Assembly (NCBI GenBank): GCA_963823275.1 | Contig: CAWGKW010000001.1 | Location: 434,001 to 498,000 of the forward strand | DNA from: RHKX01 sp963823275 | GTDB lineage: Bacteria > Actinomycetota > Thermoleophilia > Solirubrobacterales > 70-9 | Direction: 5' to 3' | Length of the DNA stretch: 64,000 bases | In this document: piece by piece, positions 1 through 10,905 of the stretch | How positions within the stretch are numbered: the first letter of the stretch is position 1 | Layout: every line of letters starts with the position of its first letter | The notes under the pieces: model-generated | The model's database searches: none | Seen by the model: the letters and a program-made list of their open reading frames with translations, nothing else | Told to the model about the DNA's origin: nothing | Position numbers and translations under genes: made by a program

Positions 1-1655
1 CCGGCCAGATCGACGGTGTAGTTCGTGTCGGCGTTGAGGAATCCCTCGGGGACGATATGGAGGTCGCGACCGTCGGCGGAGAGCTGCGCGGTGAAGGGGA
101 ACGGTGGATCGACGCTCTCGACGAGTGACTTCGCATCGGGGCTCGGCTGCATCTTCACGTCCTCGGTCTCGCCGTCCCTGCGGACCACCAGGCGGGCCGT
201 GATCGTCGTTGCCGTCGGCAATCGTTGCGGGTAGCCGCTGGGCTCGGTCGAGCCGCCCGCCGTCACCGGGAAGGTGCGGGTGAGATCGTCGCCGAAGCGC
301 TCACCCGGATCCGTTTCGCACCGTTCGTCGCCTCGGGCCCGGCCGAGGCAGTAGTCGTAGGGGACGAAGTGGAGCGATCCGTCCTCGCCACCGATCCAGA
401 TGCCGCGCTTGCCGAGGGCGGGGCTGCCGTTGAGGTCGTTGCGATCTCGGAGCGCCCGGCTCTTCGGCGTCGTTTCGTAGGACCAGCGGCGGGAGCCGTC
501 GCGGGTGTTGATCGCATAGAGCCGGCCGTCGGAGGAACCGACGTAGAGGATCCGGCCGGACTCGCCCTTCGGTGGGAGGCCGAGGACCGGGGAGGAGCGG
601 ATCGAATCGCCCGTGTCGTAGCGCCAGATCAGGTTGCCGTCGGGGTCGAGCTTGTATATCGAGCCGTCGGCGGAGGCGACGTAGATCGCGATCGTGTTGC
701 CGTCCCGGTCCTCCTCGAGGGCGGCCGAGGGGTAGACGTGATCGCTCGTCTTGAACCGCCACCGCTCGGCCCCGGTCTCCGGGTCGAGCGCGTAGAGGTT
801 GCCGTCGAAGGACCCGATGTAGACGGTTCCGTCGCCGCCGATCGCCGCCGAGGCGGCGTTGAACCCGATCGTGAACTTGTTCCACAGCGCCGCGCCGGCG
901 GAGTCGATCCCGTAGAGGAAGGTGTCGACGGAGCCGAAGAAGATCCTGCCGTCGTCGTCGATCGCCGCAGCCGACCAGACGGCGTTCCCGGTCGGGAAGT
1001 TCCACAGCTCCTCCCCCGCGGGGCTGATCGCGTACATGCCGCCGCCGGTGTTGCCCGCGTACAGGATCCCGCCCGGCCCGGTGACGACGTTGCCCTCCCA
1101 CCAGTTGACGATCTGCCCGCCCTGCGGCGGCTTCTCGGTCCGGAACCGCCAGACGATCCGCTGCCTGCGCGTGAGGTCCCTTCGCTTCGGGTCGCGGAGA
1201 CGATAGATGTGCTCGTCGGCGGAGCCGAACGTGACGGTCGGCCCGCCGGCCTCGCCGTCGCGGGCGCCGAGGGTCGCTGCGGAGTCGATGATCTCCCCGG
1301 TCTTCAGCTTCCAGCGCAGGTCGCCGTGGCGGTCGACGGCGTAGAAGCGACGGTCGGCGGAGCCGAAGTAGGCGGTGTCCTCGCCGTCGATCACCGGGGT
1401 GGAGAAGACTCCCTTGCCCGTCTTGAACCGCCAGGGGTGGCCCCCCTCGTGGTAGCGGGCGCGGAGCGGCGAGGATCCGGTGTTGCGGCGGTCCCGGCGC
1501 ATCGCGGGCCACGGCGAGCTCTTCATGACCGGCGTGTCGTAGCTGAACGTCCGCGTCGCCTGGGCTTCGCCAGGGGTCGCCGCAAGCGCCAGGAGCAGCG
1601 TCAGGGCAGCAGCGGCGGGCACGACCACGATCGAGCGGCGGGCGGCGGCGTTCAC
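1..1655 (-). CDS. Secreted PQQ-type beta-propeller protein (3' end outside window)
   Basis: Translating the minus strand from a GTG at 1655 gives an unbroken frame to the window edge. It opens with a signal peptide (Arg-Arg, hydrophobic stretch LTLLLALAAT, cleavage near GEAQA). Seven or so repeats follow of the type TPVIDGEDTAYFGSADRRFY, VYIGSFDGNLYALDPETG and LYVGSSDGRLYAINTRDG. Each has the Gly/Asp/Leu-Tyr-Ala pattern of PQQ-like (BamB/quinoprotein dehydrogenase type) blades, so an extracellular eight-bladed propeller is likely. The last visible part is a beta-rich domain without propeller repeats, cut by the edge. I see no dehydrogenase catalytic residues and would not assign an enzyme. 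It diverges from hutH across about 80 bases that must hold both promoters. Much longer open frames on the other strand here are GC-driven shadows. Confidence 0.8.
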   Translation of the reverse strand, partial: MNAAARRSIVVVPAAAALTLLLALAATPGEAQATRTFSYDTPVMKSSPWPAMRRDRRNTGSSPLRARYHEGGHPWRFKTGKGVFSTPVIDGEDTAYFGSADRRFYAVDRHGDLRWKLKTGEIIDSAATLGARDGEAGGPTVTFGSADEHIYRLRDPKRRDLTRRQRIVWRFRTEKPPQGGQIVNWWEGNVVTGPGGILYAGNTGGGMYAISPAGEELWNFPTGNAVWSAAAIDDDGRIFFGSVDTFLYGIDSAGAALWNKFTIGFNAASAAIGGDGTVYIGSFDGNLYALDPETGAERWRFKTSDHVYPSAALEEDRDGNTIAIYVASADGSIYKLDPDGNLIWRYDTGDSIRSSPVLGLPPKGESGRILYVGSSDGRLYAINTRDGSRRWSYETTPKSRALRDRNDLNGSPALGKRGIWIGGEDGSLHFVPYDYCLGRARGDERCETDPGERFGDDLTRTFPVTAGGSTEPSGYPQRLPTATTITARLVVRRDGETEDVKMQPSPDAKSLVESVDPPFPFTAQLSADGRDLHIVPEGFLNADTNYTVDLA

Positions 1656-1737
1656 GCGGGCGATGATTGCACCCCTCGGCGAGAACGTCCTAGAGTCCCT
1701 CGCGTGGAGAACCTTCCCGACGTCCGAGATCGTCCTG
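1656..1737. promoter_or_regulatory. Divergent promoter region, propeller gene / hut operon
   Basis: This 82-base gap separates the divergent starts at 1655 (minus) and 1738 (plus), so it should carry the promoter of the hut operon. I do not see a convincing -35/-10 pair or an obvious HutC-like inverted repeat by eye; the call rests on gene arrangement only. Confidence 0.4.
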
Positions 1738-3264
1738 ATGACTGAACTCGGCGCGAACGGTGTCAGCGCCCGGGAGGTGGTCGATGTGGCCCGGCGCGGT
1801 GCTGTGGTCCGGCTCTCGCAGCAGGCGCGGGACGCGATGGCCGAGACGGAGGCGGTCGTCGAGAGGATTGCCGACTCCGATGAGCCGACCTACGGGGTCA
1901 CCACTGGATTCGGGTCGCTCGCACACACGCGGATCCCGGCGGATCGCCGGACCGAGCTGCAGCGAGCGCTGATTCGCTCGCACGCCGCCGGCATGGGTCC
2001 GCCGGTCGAGCGCGAGGTCGTCCGCGCGATGTTCTTCCTCCGCGCCCGCTCGCTGGCGCTGGGTCGCTCCGGGGTCCGCCCGGTGCTGGCCGAGACGATC
2101 CTGGCGATGCTGGAGGCGGGCCTCGATCCGGTCGTCTACGAGCACGGTTCGCTCGGGGCCAGCGGCGACCTCGCCCCGCTCGCGCACTGCGCCCTGGCGA
2201 TGATCGGAGAGGGCGAGGTCATGGGTCCTGCCGGGGAGCCGGTGGCTGCAGCCGAGGCGTTGGCGGGGGCCGGCATCGAGCCGCCCGTGCTCGGGCCGAA
2301 GGAGGGCCTTGCGCTGATCAACGGCACCGACGGAATCCTCGGGATGCTCGTCCTGGCCCTGGATGACCTCGCCGCACTCGTGAAGCTCGCAGACGTCGCC
2401 GCGGCGGTCAGCACCGAGGCACTGCTCGGGACCGATCGCGCCTTCGCCGCCGATCTGGTCGGGCTGCGACCTCAACCCGGCCAGGCGATCAGCGCCGCCA
2501 ACCTGCGGATGCTCCTGGAGGGCTCGCCGATGATCGCCAGCCACCGCCACGGCGATCCCCGCGTCCAGGATGCGTACTCGGTGCGGTGCAGCCCCCAGGT
2601 CCACGGCGCCGCCCGCGACACTCACGCTCATGCCGCCGCGGGTCGCCGAGGCCGAACTTGTCTCCGCGATCGACAACCCGATGGTCCTTCCCGACGGGAG
2701 GGTCGAGTCGTGCGGGAACTTCCACGGGGCCCCGGTGGCGTTCGCCTGCGACTTCCTCGCGATCGCCTTCGCCGAGGTGGGCGCGATCGCCGAGCGCCGC
2801 ACCGATCGCCTGCTCGACGCCTCCCGCTCCCACGGGCTGCCGCCATTCCTGGCCCCGGACGCGGGCGTCGATTCCGGACTGATGATCGCTCAGTACACGC
2901 AGGCGGCGATGGCCGCCGAGAACCGCCGGCTCGCCGCCCCGGCGTCGGTCGACTCGTTGCCGACCAGCGCCATGCAGGAGGACCATGTCTCGATGGGCTG
3001 GGGAGCGGCGCGCAAGCTACGGACGGTTGTCTGCAACCTTCGCCGCATCCTCGCCGTCGAACTCACCTGCGGCCTCCGTGGCCTCGACCTGAGGGCACCG
3101 CTCGAACCCGCGAGCGGAACCGGCGCGGCGCTCGCCGCGGTGCGCGAGCGGGTGGCCGGCCCCGGCCCGGATCGCTGGCTGGCCCCCGAGTTGCGGGCGG
3201 TCGAGGAGATGCTCTACTCGGGGACTTTGCTGGCGGCAGTCGAGGCCCGGATCGGAGAGCTGGG

Positions 3265-3268
<4 letters not shown>
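1738..3268 (+). CDS. hutH: Histidine ammonia-lyase (frame broken once)
   Basis: Catalyses the first step of histidine degradation, L-histidine to urocanate and ammonia, in the cytoplasm. The ATG at 1738 gives MTELGANGVSAREVVDVARR, matching the family N-terminus. The Ala141-Ser142-Gly143 triplet in GSLGASGDLAPLAH forms the MIO electrophile. NGTDGILGML, SPQVHGAARD, SAIDNP, GNFHGAPVA and PTSAMQEDHVSM are all present. The frame changes between about 2632 and 2640: the N-terminal two thirds are in one frame, and the part from RVAEAELVSAIDNP to the stop is one base on. Removing one base restores a protein of about 509 residues. The QV-to-DNP spacing is then the 28 residues I recall for the Pseudomonas enzyme. 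The uncorrected frame runs on by chance into hutU, making a false HutH-HutU fusion. First gene of a tightly overlapped hut operon. Confidence 0.9.
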
Positions 3269-4940
<1,672 letters not shown>

Positions 4941-4944
<4 letters not shown>

Positions 4945-5516
4945 GCGTCCTTCCCATCCTCGATGTCGGCCATCCGACCCTCCGGGAGCCGGCCCGGCCG
5001 CTGACCGCCGACGAGCTGGCTGCGACCGAGACTCAGCGCCTGATCGACGACATGATCGAGACGATGCGCGACGCCGGCGGCGCCGGGATCGCCGCCAACC
5101 AGGTCGGAGTTGCGCGGCGGATCGCGATCGCCGAGGTCGATGGCAACCCCCGCTACCCCTACAAGCCACCGATTCCGCTCACGGTCTTCGTCAATCCCGT
5201 CATCGAGCCGCTCGACGACGAGACCGTCTGGATCAACGAGGGCTGCCTCTCGGTGCCCGACCTGCGGGGCGAGGTCGAGCGCCGCGTCAACGTGCGCGTC
5301 ACCTACCTCGACCGCGACGGCGTCGAGCATGCCGAGGTCAAGCGTGGACTGACGGCCGGCACCTTCCAGCACGAGGTCGACCACCTCGACGGGGTGCTGT
5401 TCTTGGATCGGGTCGCCGACCCGGCGACTCTGAGCACCTGGGAGCAGTTCGAGCGCTTTCACCGCGACGCGTTCGTCGAGCGGATCACCGAGTTCGTCGA
5501 GCGGGTGGGCTCGTGA
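4941..5516 (+). CDS. def: Peptide-deformylase family protein inside the hut operon
   Basis: A 191-residue protein from a GTG that overlaps the hutU stop; its own stop overlaps the hutF start. All three deformylase motifs are present: GGAGIAANQVGV (Gln54), EGCLSVP (metal ligand Cys102) and FQHEVDHLDG (ligands His144 and His148, catalytic Glu145). It should therefore be an active metal-dependent N-formyl hydrolase. Housekeeping deformylases usually sit with fmt or alone. Here the gene lies between hutU and hutF, and no hutG-type N-formylglutamate deformylase is visible. HutF makes N-formylglutamate, so this protein may remove the formyl group from it (inference from context). A simple housekeeping role, co-transcribed by accident, remains possible. 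Confidence 0.93.
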
Positions 5517-6862
5517 GCAGCGGTTCCGTGGGCAGGAGCTATTGGTGTGAGTACGCCTGGCTCGGCGGTGACCGGGCTGAGAGCGGTGTGGCGGTCACCT
5601 GCGAGGGGGAGCTGATCGCCGCGATCGAGGCCGGTGTCGAATCACCTCCCGCTGGAGCCGAGAGGCTCGACGGACTCGTCCTGCCGGGGTTCGCCAACGC
5701 GCACTCCCACGCGTTCCATCGCGCCCTGCGGGGTCGCGGTGAGGCCGGCGGCGACAGCTTCTGGACCTGGCGCGAGCGGATGTATGAGATCGCTGCCGTG
5801 CTCGACCCCGACAGCTACCTGCGCCTCGCCCGCGCGACCTTCGCCGAGATGGCGCTCGCCGGGATCACCGCCGTCGGCGAGTTCCACTACGTCCATCACG
5901 GGCTCGGCGGGGAGGCCTACGGCGATCCCAACGAGATCGGCCGGGTCCTGATCGAGGCCGCACGGCAGGCTGGGATCCGAATCACGCTTCTCGACGCGTG
6001 CTACCTCCACGGCGGCATCGGCGAGCCGCTATCGGAGGTGCAGCGGCGGTTCTCCGACGGCGATGCCGAGTGTTGGGCGGGGCGGGTCGACGAACTCGAC
6101 GATGGCCCGGGGGTGAGGATCGGCGCGGCGATCCACAGCGTCCGCGCCGTGGATCCGAGATCGGCTGCGGAGGTGGCCGCGTGGGCGCGGGGTGGGCAGC
6201 GGCCCCTGCACGCTCACGTCTCCGAGCAGCCGGCCGAGAACGAGGCCGCCCGTGCCGCGTACGGCCTCACGCCGACTGCGGTGCTGGAAGGCGCCGGGGC
6301 GCTGGACCGGAACTTCACCGCCGTCCACGCCACCCACCTCGAGCCGGCCGACATCGCAATCCTGGGATCGAGCTCCTGCTGTTGCTGCTTCTGCCCGACG
6401 ACGGAGCGTGACCTGGCCGACGGGATCGGCCCGGCCCGGGATCTGATCGAGGCCGGCGCATCGCTCGCGCTCGGGACGGACTCCCACGCGATCATCGATC
6501 CGTTCGAGGAAGCGCGTGCGGTCGAGCTCGACGAGCGCCTCGCGAGCGGGAAGCGCGGTCGCCACGGTGCGGCGACCCTGCTGGGGGCGGCGACGGCGAA
6601 CGGTCATGCCGCGATCGGCTGGCCGGAGGCGGGGTCGATCGCACCGGGGGCACCGGCCGATCTGGTCGCGGTCGCACTCGACGGCGTCCGCCTCGCCGGC
6701 GCGGCACAAGAGACGCTGCTCGAATCGGTGGTGTTCGCCGCCGCCGCCGGGGATGTCGAGCGGGTCGTCTGCGGCGGCCGGGAGATCGTCAGGGGCGGAT
6801 CCCACGTCGACATCGACGTCGCGGCCGAGCTCCGGGAATCGATCGAGGAGGTTTGGGCATGA
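5513..6862 (+). CDS. hutF: Formimidoylglutamate deiminase
   Basis: Amidohydrolase-superfamily enzyme of 449 residues that deiminates N-formimino-L-glutamate to N-formyl-L-glutamate and ammonia. It starts at a GTG overlapping the def stop. Metal-site motifs are intact: HSHAFHRALRGR (first HxH), VHATHLE, HAHVSEQPAENEA and LGTDSHAIIDPFEEAR, plus the family signature FCPTTERDLADGIGPA. Just before that signature is the odd run SSSCCCCFC, five cysteines in six positions, which I do not recall from other family members. Its presence means histidine is degraded by the five-step route through N-formylglutamate rather than by direct formiminoglutamase. Confidence 0.93.
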   Translation: MSSGSVGRSYWCEYAWLGGDRAESGVAVTCEGELIAAIEAGVESPPAGAERLDGLVLPGFANAHSHAFHRALRGRGEAGGDSFWTWRERMYEIAAVLDPDSYLRLARATFAEMALAGITAVGEFHYVHHGLGGEAYGDPNEIGRVLIEAARQAGIRITLLDACYLHGGIGEPLSEVQRRFSDGDAECWAGRVDELDDGPGVRIGAAIHSVRAVDPRSAAEVAAWARGGQRPLHAHVSEQPAENEAARAAYGLTPTAVLEGAGALDRNFTAVHATHLEPADIAILGSSSCCCCFCPTTERDLADGIGPARDLIEAGASLALGTDSHAIIDPFEEARAVELDERLASGKRGRHGAATLLGAATANGHAAIGWPEAGSIAPGAPADLVAVALDGVRLAGAAQETLLESVVFAAAAGDVERVVCGGREIVRGGSHVDIDVAAELRESIEEVWA

Positions 6863-8035
6863 CGACCACGGTGATCGACCGGATCGGGCTCCTGGTTACG
6901 AACGATCGCGAGCTTGGCGAGGGACCGCTCGGAGTGATGCGCGATGCGGCCCTGGTGATCGAGGACGGTCTCGTCGTGGCGGTCGAGGCCGCCGGCGCTC
7001 AGGGCGACGTGAGGATCGATGCCTGCGGGCGCTGCCTGATTCCGGGCTTCGTCGACAGCCACACCCACCTCGTCTTCGCCGGAGATCGGGCGAACGAGTT
7101 TGCGGCCCGGATGGACGGTGCCCCATACGAGGCGGGGGGGATCAGGGTCACGACCGAGGCTACCCGGTCGGCATCGGAGGACGAGCTGATGGGCCTGGCG
7201 CTCGCCCGCCGGCGCGAGGGCGTTGCGGCCGGGATCACCCACGTCGAGGTCAAGTCCGGTTACGGGCTCACGGTCGAGTCGGAGGCGAGGCTCTGCCGCG
7301 TCGCCGCCGCGCTCACCGATGACGTCACCTTCCTCGGCGCTCACGTCGTGCCGGCCGAGTACGAGGGGCGCGCCGATCACTACGTCGACCTCGTCTGCGG
7401 GGAGATGCTCGCGGCCTGTCGTTCGAGCTCGCGCTGGATCGACGTCTTCTGCGAGCAGGGGGCCTTCGACGCCGACCAGTCGCGAGCGGTGCTCGCAGCG
7501 GGGCGGGAGGCCGGGCTCGGGCTCCGCGTCCACGGCAATCAGCTGGGACCCGGAGACGGGGTGGCGGTCGCCGTCGAGATGGGAGCTGCTTCAGTCGACC
7601 ACTGCACCTATCTCGTCGGACTCCGACGTCGAGGCGCTGGCGGGGAGCGAGACGGTTGCCACCTTCCTTCCCGCGACCGATTTCTCCACCCGCCAGCCCT
7701 ACCCCGATGCGCGGCGCGCGATCGACGCCGGGGTCAGGGTCGCCATCGCCACGAACACGAACCCGGGCTCCAGCTACACGACCTCGATGTCGTTCTGCAT
7801 CGCCCTCGCGGTGCGTGACCTGGGGATGACGATCGAGGAGGCCCTGTTGGCCGCGACCCTCGGTGGGGCGACGGCCCTGCATCGGTCCGACATCGGCCAC
7901 CTCGCTCCCGGCGCCCGGGCCGACGCGGTCGTTCTCGACGCCCCGTCCTACTCCCACCTGATCTATCGACCGGGCGTCCCTCTCGTCCACTCGGTCTTGG
8001 CGGCGGGCGAGGTCATCTTCGGTCCGGCCCGGTAG
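6859..8035 (+). CDS. hutI: Imidazolonepropionase (frame broken once)
   Basis: Hydrolyses 4-imidazolone-5-propionate to N-formimino-L-glutamate, between HutU and HutF. The ATG at 6859 overlaps the hutF stop (ATGA). The N-terminal frame has IPGFVDSHTHLVFAGDRANEF (HxH metal ligands), the EVKSGYGLT motif and LRVHGNQLG, and runs to SVDHCTYL. The frame then slips by one base near 7615 and resumes with SDSDVEALAGSETVATFLP, ATDFSTRQPYPDARR and VAIATNTNPGSSYTTSM (catalytic Asp region replaced by Asn-Pro-Gly-Ser, as in the family). Deleting one G after TATCTC joins the halves exactly at CTYL-SDSDVEAL, giving about 391 residues. Last gene of the operon. Confidence 0.9.
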
Positions 8036-8097
8036 TCGCAGATTAAAGACTTGGCGGCGAGGCGCCGATGACCGCGTCAGCAGGCCATTGACCACGG

Positions 8098-9555
8098 ATG
8101 GAGCCTCAGATCATGGATTCGATCATCGGAGAGCCGGACGACCGGAGCACCCGCCCCGGTTCTCGGGACGCCGCCGCGCCGGAGGCATGGACGGCGGGTT
8201 CTCTCGCTCACTCTGAGGTACCGGCGGAGGCGATCGTCGGTGGTTCGTTCATCGTCGTCGCAGCCTTCTTGGCGCTGTTCATGCCCACGACCGAGCCGTT
8301 CGAGCTGGGCCCGGCGCTGCTGGCCACGGGTGTCCTGGTGCTCTTCTCGCGTGCTGAGATCGAGATCGGCACCTCCTGGATGTCCCCGCTTCAGCCCGCC
8401 TTCGTTCCGGCGCTGTTTCTGATTCCACCTCAGCTCGTCCCGCTGTTCGTCGCCTTCGCGCTGCTCGTCGGAAAGGTGCCGGACCTGGTTGCGGGGCGCA
8501 TCGGCGTCGAGCGGGCGCTCTTCTCGGTCGGCGATGCATGGTTCTCGGTCGGTCCGGCGATCGTCCTGGCCGCCACCGGGACCACTCAGGCCAGTGGAGC
8601 CGCCGTGGCGGTGCTGGCTGCAGCTCTGCTCGCTCAGCTCGCCGGCGAGCTGGCGGTGCGGTTGGTTCGCGAGGCCCTCAACTACGGCAACTCGGTCCGC
8701 CAGCAGCTCCGCGACAGCGAGCTTCTCTACCTCGTAATCGCCGCCCTGGCCCCGGTCGGGTTCGCCCTGGCCCTCGTTGCCGAGCAGTACCCGTCCTTTC
8801 TCCTGCTGGCCATCCCGCTGGCACTCGTGATGGGGGCGTTCGCCCGGGAGCGCCGTGGTCAGCTCGAGAACGCGCTCGAGCTGAGCCGTGCCTACAGCGG
8901 GACTGCGCAGCTGCTCGGAGTGCTCGTCGAAAACGACGATGCCTATACCGGCCAACACAGCGACGGGGTTCTCAGCCTGTCCGTGCGGGTCGCCGAGGAG
9001 ATGGGCCTCAGCCAACCGCGGATGATGATCATCGAGTCCGCCGCCCGGTTGCATGATGTCGGCAAGATCGCGGTGCCGAAGGCAATCATCAACAAGGACG
9101 GCCCATTGGATGAGGGGGAGTGGAAGATCGTCAAGACCCACACCCTCAAGGGTCAGGAGATGCTCGCGACCATCGGCGGGCTGATGAACGAGATCGGTGC
9201 GGTCGTTCGCTCGTGTCACGAACGCTACGACGGGAACGGATACCCCGATGGATTGGCCGGCGAGGCGATCCCGCTGGAGGCCCGGGTGATCTTCTGCTGC
9301 GACGCCTTCAGCGCGATGACCACGGATCGCAGCTATCGGAGGGCGATGAGCGTCGAAGCCGCCCTCGCCGAGGTGCAGCGGAACGCCGGCACGCAGTTCG
9401 ACCCCGAGGTGGCCGCGGCGCTGCGCTTCTGCCTGCGGCCGGCTCACCTTCAGGAGCCCGTCAGGAGCGGCCGTTTGGCAGGCGGCCCGATCCTCGGTTA
9501 CGGCCCGCCGCTGGCGGCCCCGTCCAGCCATGAGCGCTCCCCCGCCGCCTCCTGA
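8098..9555 (+). CDS. Membrane-bound HD-GYP cyclic-di-GMP phosphodiesterase
   Basis: A 485-residue protein. Residues about 40-260 form a multi-pass membrane domain of MASE type (VGGSFIVVAAFLALFM, ALLATGVLVLF, VPALFLIPPQLVPLFVAFALL, FLLLAIPLALVMGAF). Residues about 265-450 form an HD-GYP domain with NDDAYTGQHSDGV, the metal pair in RLHDVGKIAVP, KTHTLKGQEM, and the signature SCHERYDGNGYPDGLAGEAIP. HD-GYP domains hydrolyse cyclic di-GMP; the membrane domain presumably senses a signal. I chose the ATG at 8098; another ATG at 8113 is possible. It lies 62 bases after hutI on the same strand and is probably an independent unit. No GGDEF cyclase is in the window. Confidence 0.9.
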   Translation: MEPQIMDSIIGEPDDRSTRPGSRDAAAPEAWTAGSLAHSEVPAEAIVGGSFIVVAAFLALFMPTTEPFELGPALLATGVLVLFSRAEIEIGTSWMSPLQPAFVPALFLIPPQLVPLFVAFALLVGKVPDLVAGRIGVERALFSVGDAWFSVGPAIVLAATGTTQASGAAVAVLAAALLAQLAGELAVRLVREALNYGNSVRQQLRDSELLYLVIAALAPVGFALALVAEQYPSFLLLAIPLALVMGAFARERRGQLENALELSRAYSGTAQLLGVLVENDDAYTGQHSDGVLSLSVRVAEEMGLSQPRMMIIESAARLHDVGKIAVPKAIINKDGPLDEGEWKIVKTHTLKGQEMLATIGGLMNEIGAVVRSCHERYDGNGYPDGLAGEAIPLEARVIFCCDAFSAMTTDRSYRRAMSVEAALAEVQRNAGTQFDPEVAAALRFCLRPAHLQEPVRSGRLAGGPILGYGPPLAAPSSHERSPAAS

Positions 9556-9613
9556 TCGCCTGCGGCAACGACGTCATCGACGATCCTCTTTACAACGTGT
9601 GTGGGCGGGTCAA

Positions 9614-10018
9614 CTAGCCCGCCGCGCAGCCGTCGATCTGACTCCGCTCCTCATCGGTGATCGACCCGATGATGACCTCCACGCTCATCGACTCCATCTC
9701 GGGATCAGAAGCCGTGATCGCAAAGGTCGTGGAGTCGAGAGTCGGGTCCTCGTCGGGTGGATAGGTGGACAGCAGAACCGAGGTACCGCCTCCGGAGTCA
9801 ACCGTGTAGGCGGTGCCGGAGGTTCCAGTGGCCTTGCCGATCTCCGACCAGCCCTCACCGGTCAGGCAATCGACGACTCCGTCCAGACCGACCTCGGGGT
9901 CGAAGCCGGCGACGGTCGTCGCATCATCACCGCCACCGCATCCGGAGACGGCGAGCATCGCCCCTGCCGCCCCAAGTGCGGCGATCGTACGCACACCCGA
10001 AATCCAACCTGTCTGCAT
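9614..10018 (-). CDS. Small secreted lipoprotein, unknown function
   Basis: The ATG at 10018 is preceded by GGGAGG at a good distance and gives a 134-residue precursor starting MQTGWISGVRTIAALGAAG. The lipobox is AVSGC, followed by GGGDD, so this is a lipid-anchored surface protein. The mature part is short and acidic with one further internal Cys and a Cys at the C-terminal DGCAAG, possibly one disulfide. I recognise no domain. It converges with the HD-GYP gene and diverges from the thioesterase-like gene. Confidence 0.75.
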   Translation of the reverse strand: MQTGWISGVRTIAALGAAGAMLAVSGCGGGDDATTVAGFDPEVGLDGVVDCLTGEGWSEIGKATGTSGTAYTVDSGGGTSVLLSTYPPDEDPTLDSTTFAITASDPEMESMSVEVIIGSITDEERSQIDGCAAG

Positions 10019-10146
10019 GGTGCCTCCCTGGAGATCGACTTCCACCGTCAACCTACCGACCATGTCGGCACCACCCGGCGCTTATTGCCTGATCCCAAAT
10101 GGCCACCTTCCTTGACAATCCTCGTGCGGGAGAGCAAGGTGACCGC

Positions 10147-10896
10147 GTGGCGGCGGAGCTGATCATCGACCCCAGATTCTGCGGGCCCGCCGGCTACGGG
10201 AACGGCGGCTACTGCTGCGGGGTGTTCGCGAGCGGGATCGAAGGGCCCGTGGAGGTGACGCTGCGAGCCCCCGTTCGGCTGGACCAGCCCTACGCGAGGG
10301 TGCGCGATGGAGAGGCTGTGACGATTCAGGCCGATGACGGCTCGGTAGTCGCCCAGGTGGCTCCGGCCGGTTCGCTCGACGACCTCGAGCCCCCGGTCCG
10401 GCCCTCCGCCGAGCAGGCTCGCGGAGCCGCCGCAGGCTCCCCCTTCAGGACCGACGCCCATCCCTATCCCGGCTGCTTCGTCTGCGGTCCCGCCCACCCC
10501 CACGGCCTGCAGATCCAGGTCGGGGCGATCCCGGGTCACGAGACGGTGGCCGCCGCGGCGTTCACCCCCGACGATTCGCTGCCCTCGGTCGATGGGAAGC
10601 TGCGGCCCGAGCTGGTCTGGGCCGCCCTCGACTGCCCCAGCTTCGTGCCAAGCCTGTGGTCCGACGATCCGGTGCTCATGGGGCGCCTCACCGCGGAGCT
10701 GCTGGCTCCCGTCCCGATCGGCGAGGAGGTCGTCGCGGTTGCGTGGGAGACCGGCCGCGAGGGGAGAAAGCTTCATTCGGCGAGCACGCTGATCGATTCC
10801 CGTGGCCAGGTGCTCGCGCGGGCCCGCGCGCTCTGGTTCCGCGTTCAGGCCAAGCCCGCCGAGCCCCGTGATGCCGGCGGGGCCGAGGCGAGATAG
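10147..10896 (+). CDS. Hotdog-fold thioesterase-like protein
   Basis: A 249-residue protein from a GTG at 10147 with AAGGTGA five bases upstream; an in-frame ATG at 10099 has no ribosome site. Two similar halves are visible: ELIIDPRFCGPAGYGNGGYCCGV with VTLRAPVRL, and HPYPGCFVCGPAHPHGLQI with GRLTAELLAPVPIGEEV. This is the layout of actinobacterial double-hotdog proteins related to acyl-CoA thioesterases. CFVCG resembles the thioesterase-associated cysteine pair. The substrate cannot be told. It lies nine bases before the VOC gene, so the two are probably co-transcribed. Confidence 0.65.
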   Translation: MAAELIIDPRFCGPAGYGNGGYCCGVFASGIEGPVEVTLRAPVRLDQPYARVRDGEAVTIQADDGSVVAQVAPAGSLDDLEPPVRPSAEQARGAAAGSPFRTDAHPYPGCFVCGPAHPHGLQIQVGAIPGHETVAAAAFTPDDSLPSVDGKLRPELVWAALDCPSFVPSLWSDDPVLMGRLTAELLAPVPIGEEVVAVAWETGREGRKLHSASTLIDSRGQVLARARALWFRVQAKPAEPRDAGGAEAR

Positions 10897-10905
10897 GGTC
10901 GGGCG

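Noticed and set aside
225..1745. Long plus-strand open frame opposite the beta-propeller gene
   Set aside because: Repetitive Val/Arg/Glu/Gly text with no motif; the minus strand encodes a clear signal peptide and propeller blades, so this is a GC shadow.
7605..7625. Programmed +1 frameshift in hutI (and similarly in hutH)
   Set aside because: No slippery codon/stop arrangement is seen, and the same kind of break occurs in many unrelated genes of the window, so an insertion error is simpler.
9603..9624. GGCGGG...CCCGCC hairpin as a terminator of the HD-GYP gene
   Set aside because: It overlaps the stop of the convergent lipoprotein gene, has a short stem and no U-run; chance pairing in GC-rich DNA is likely.
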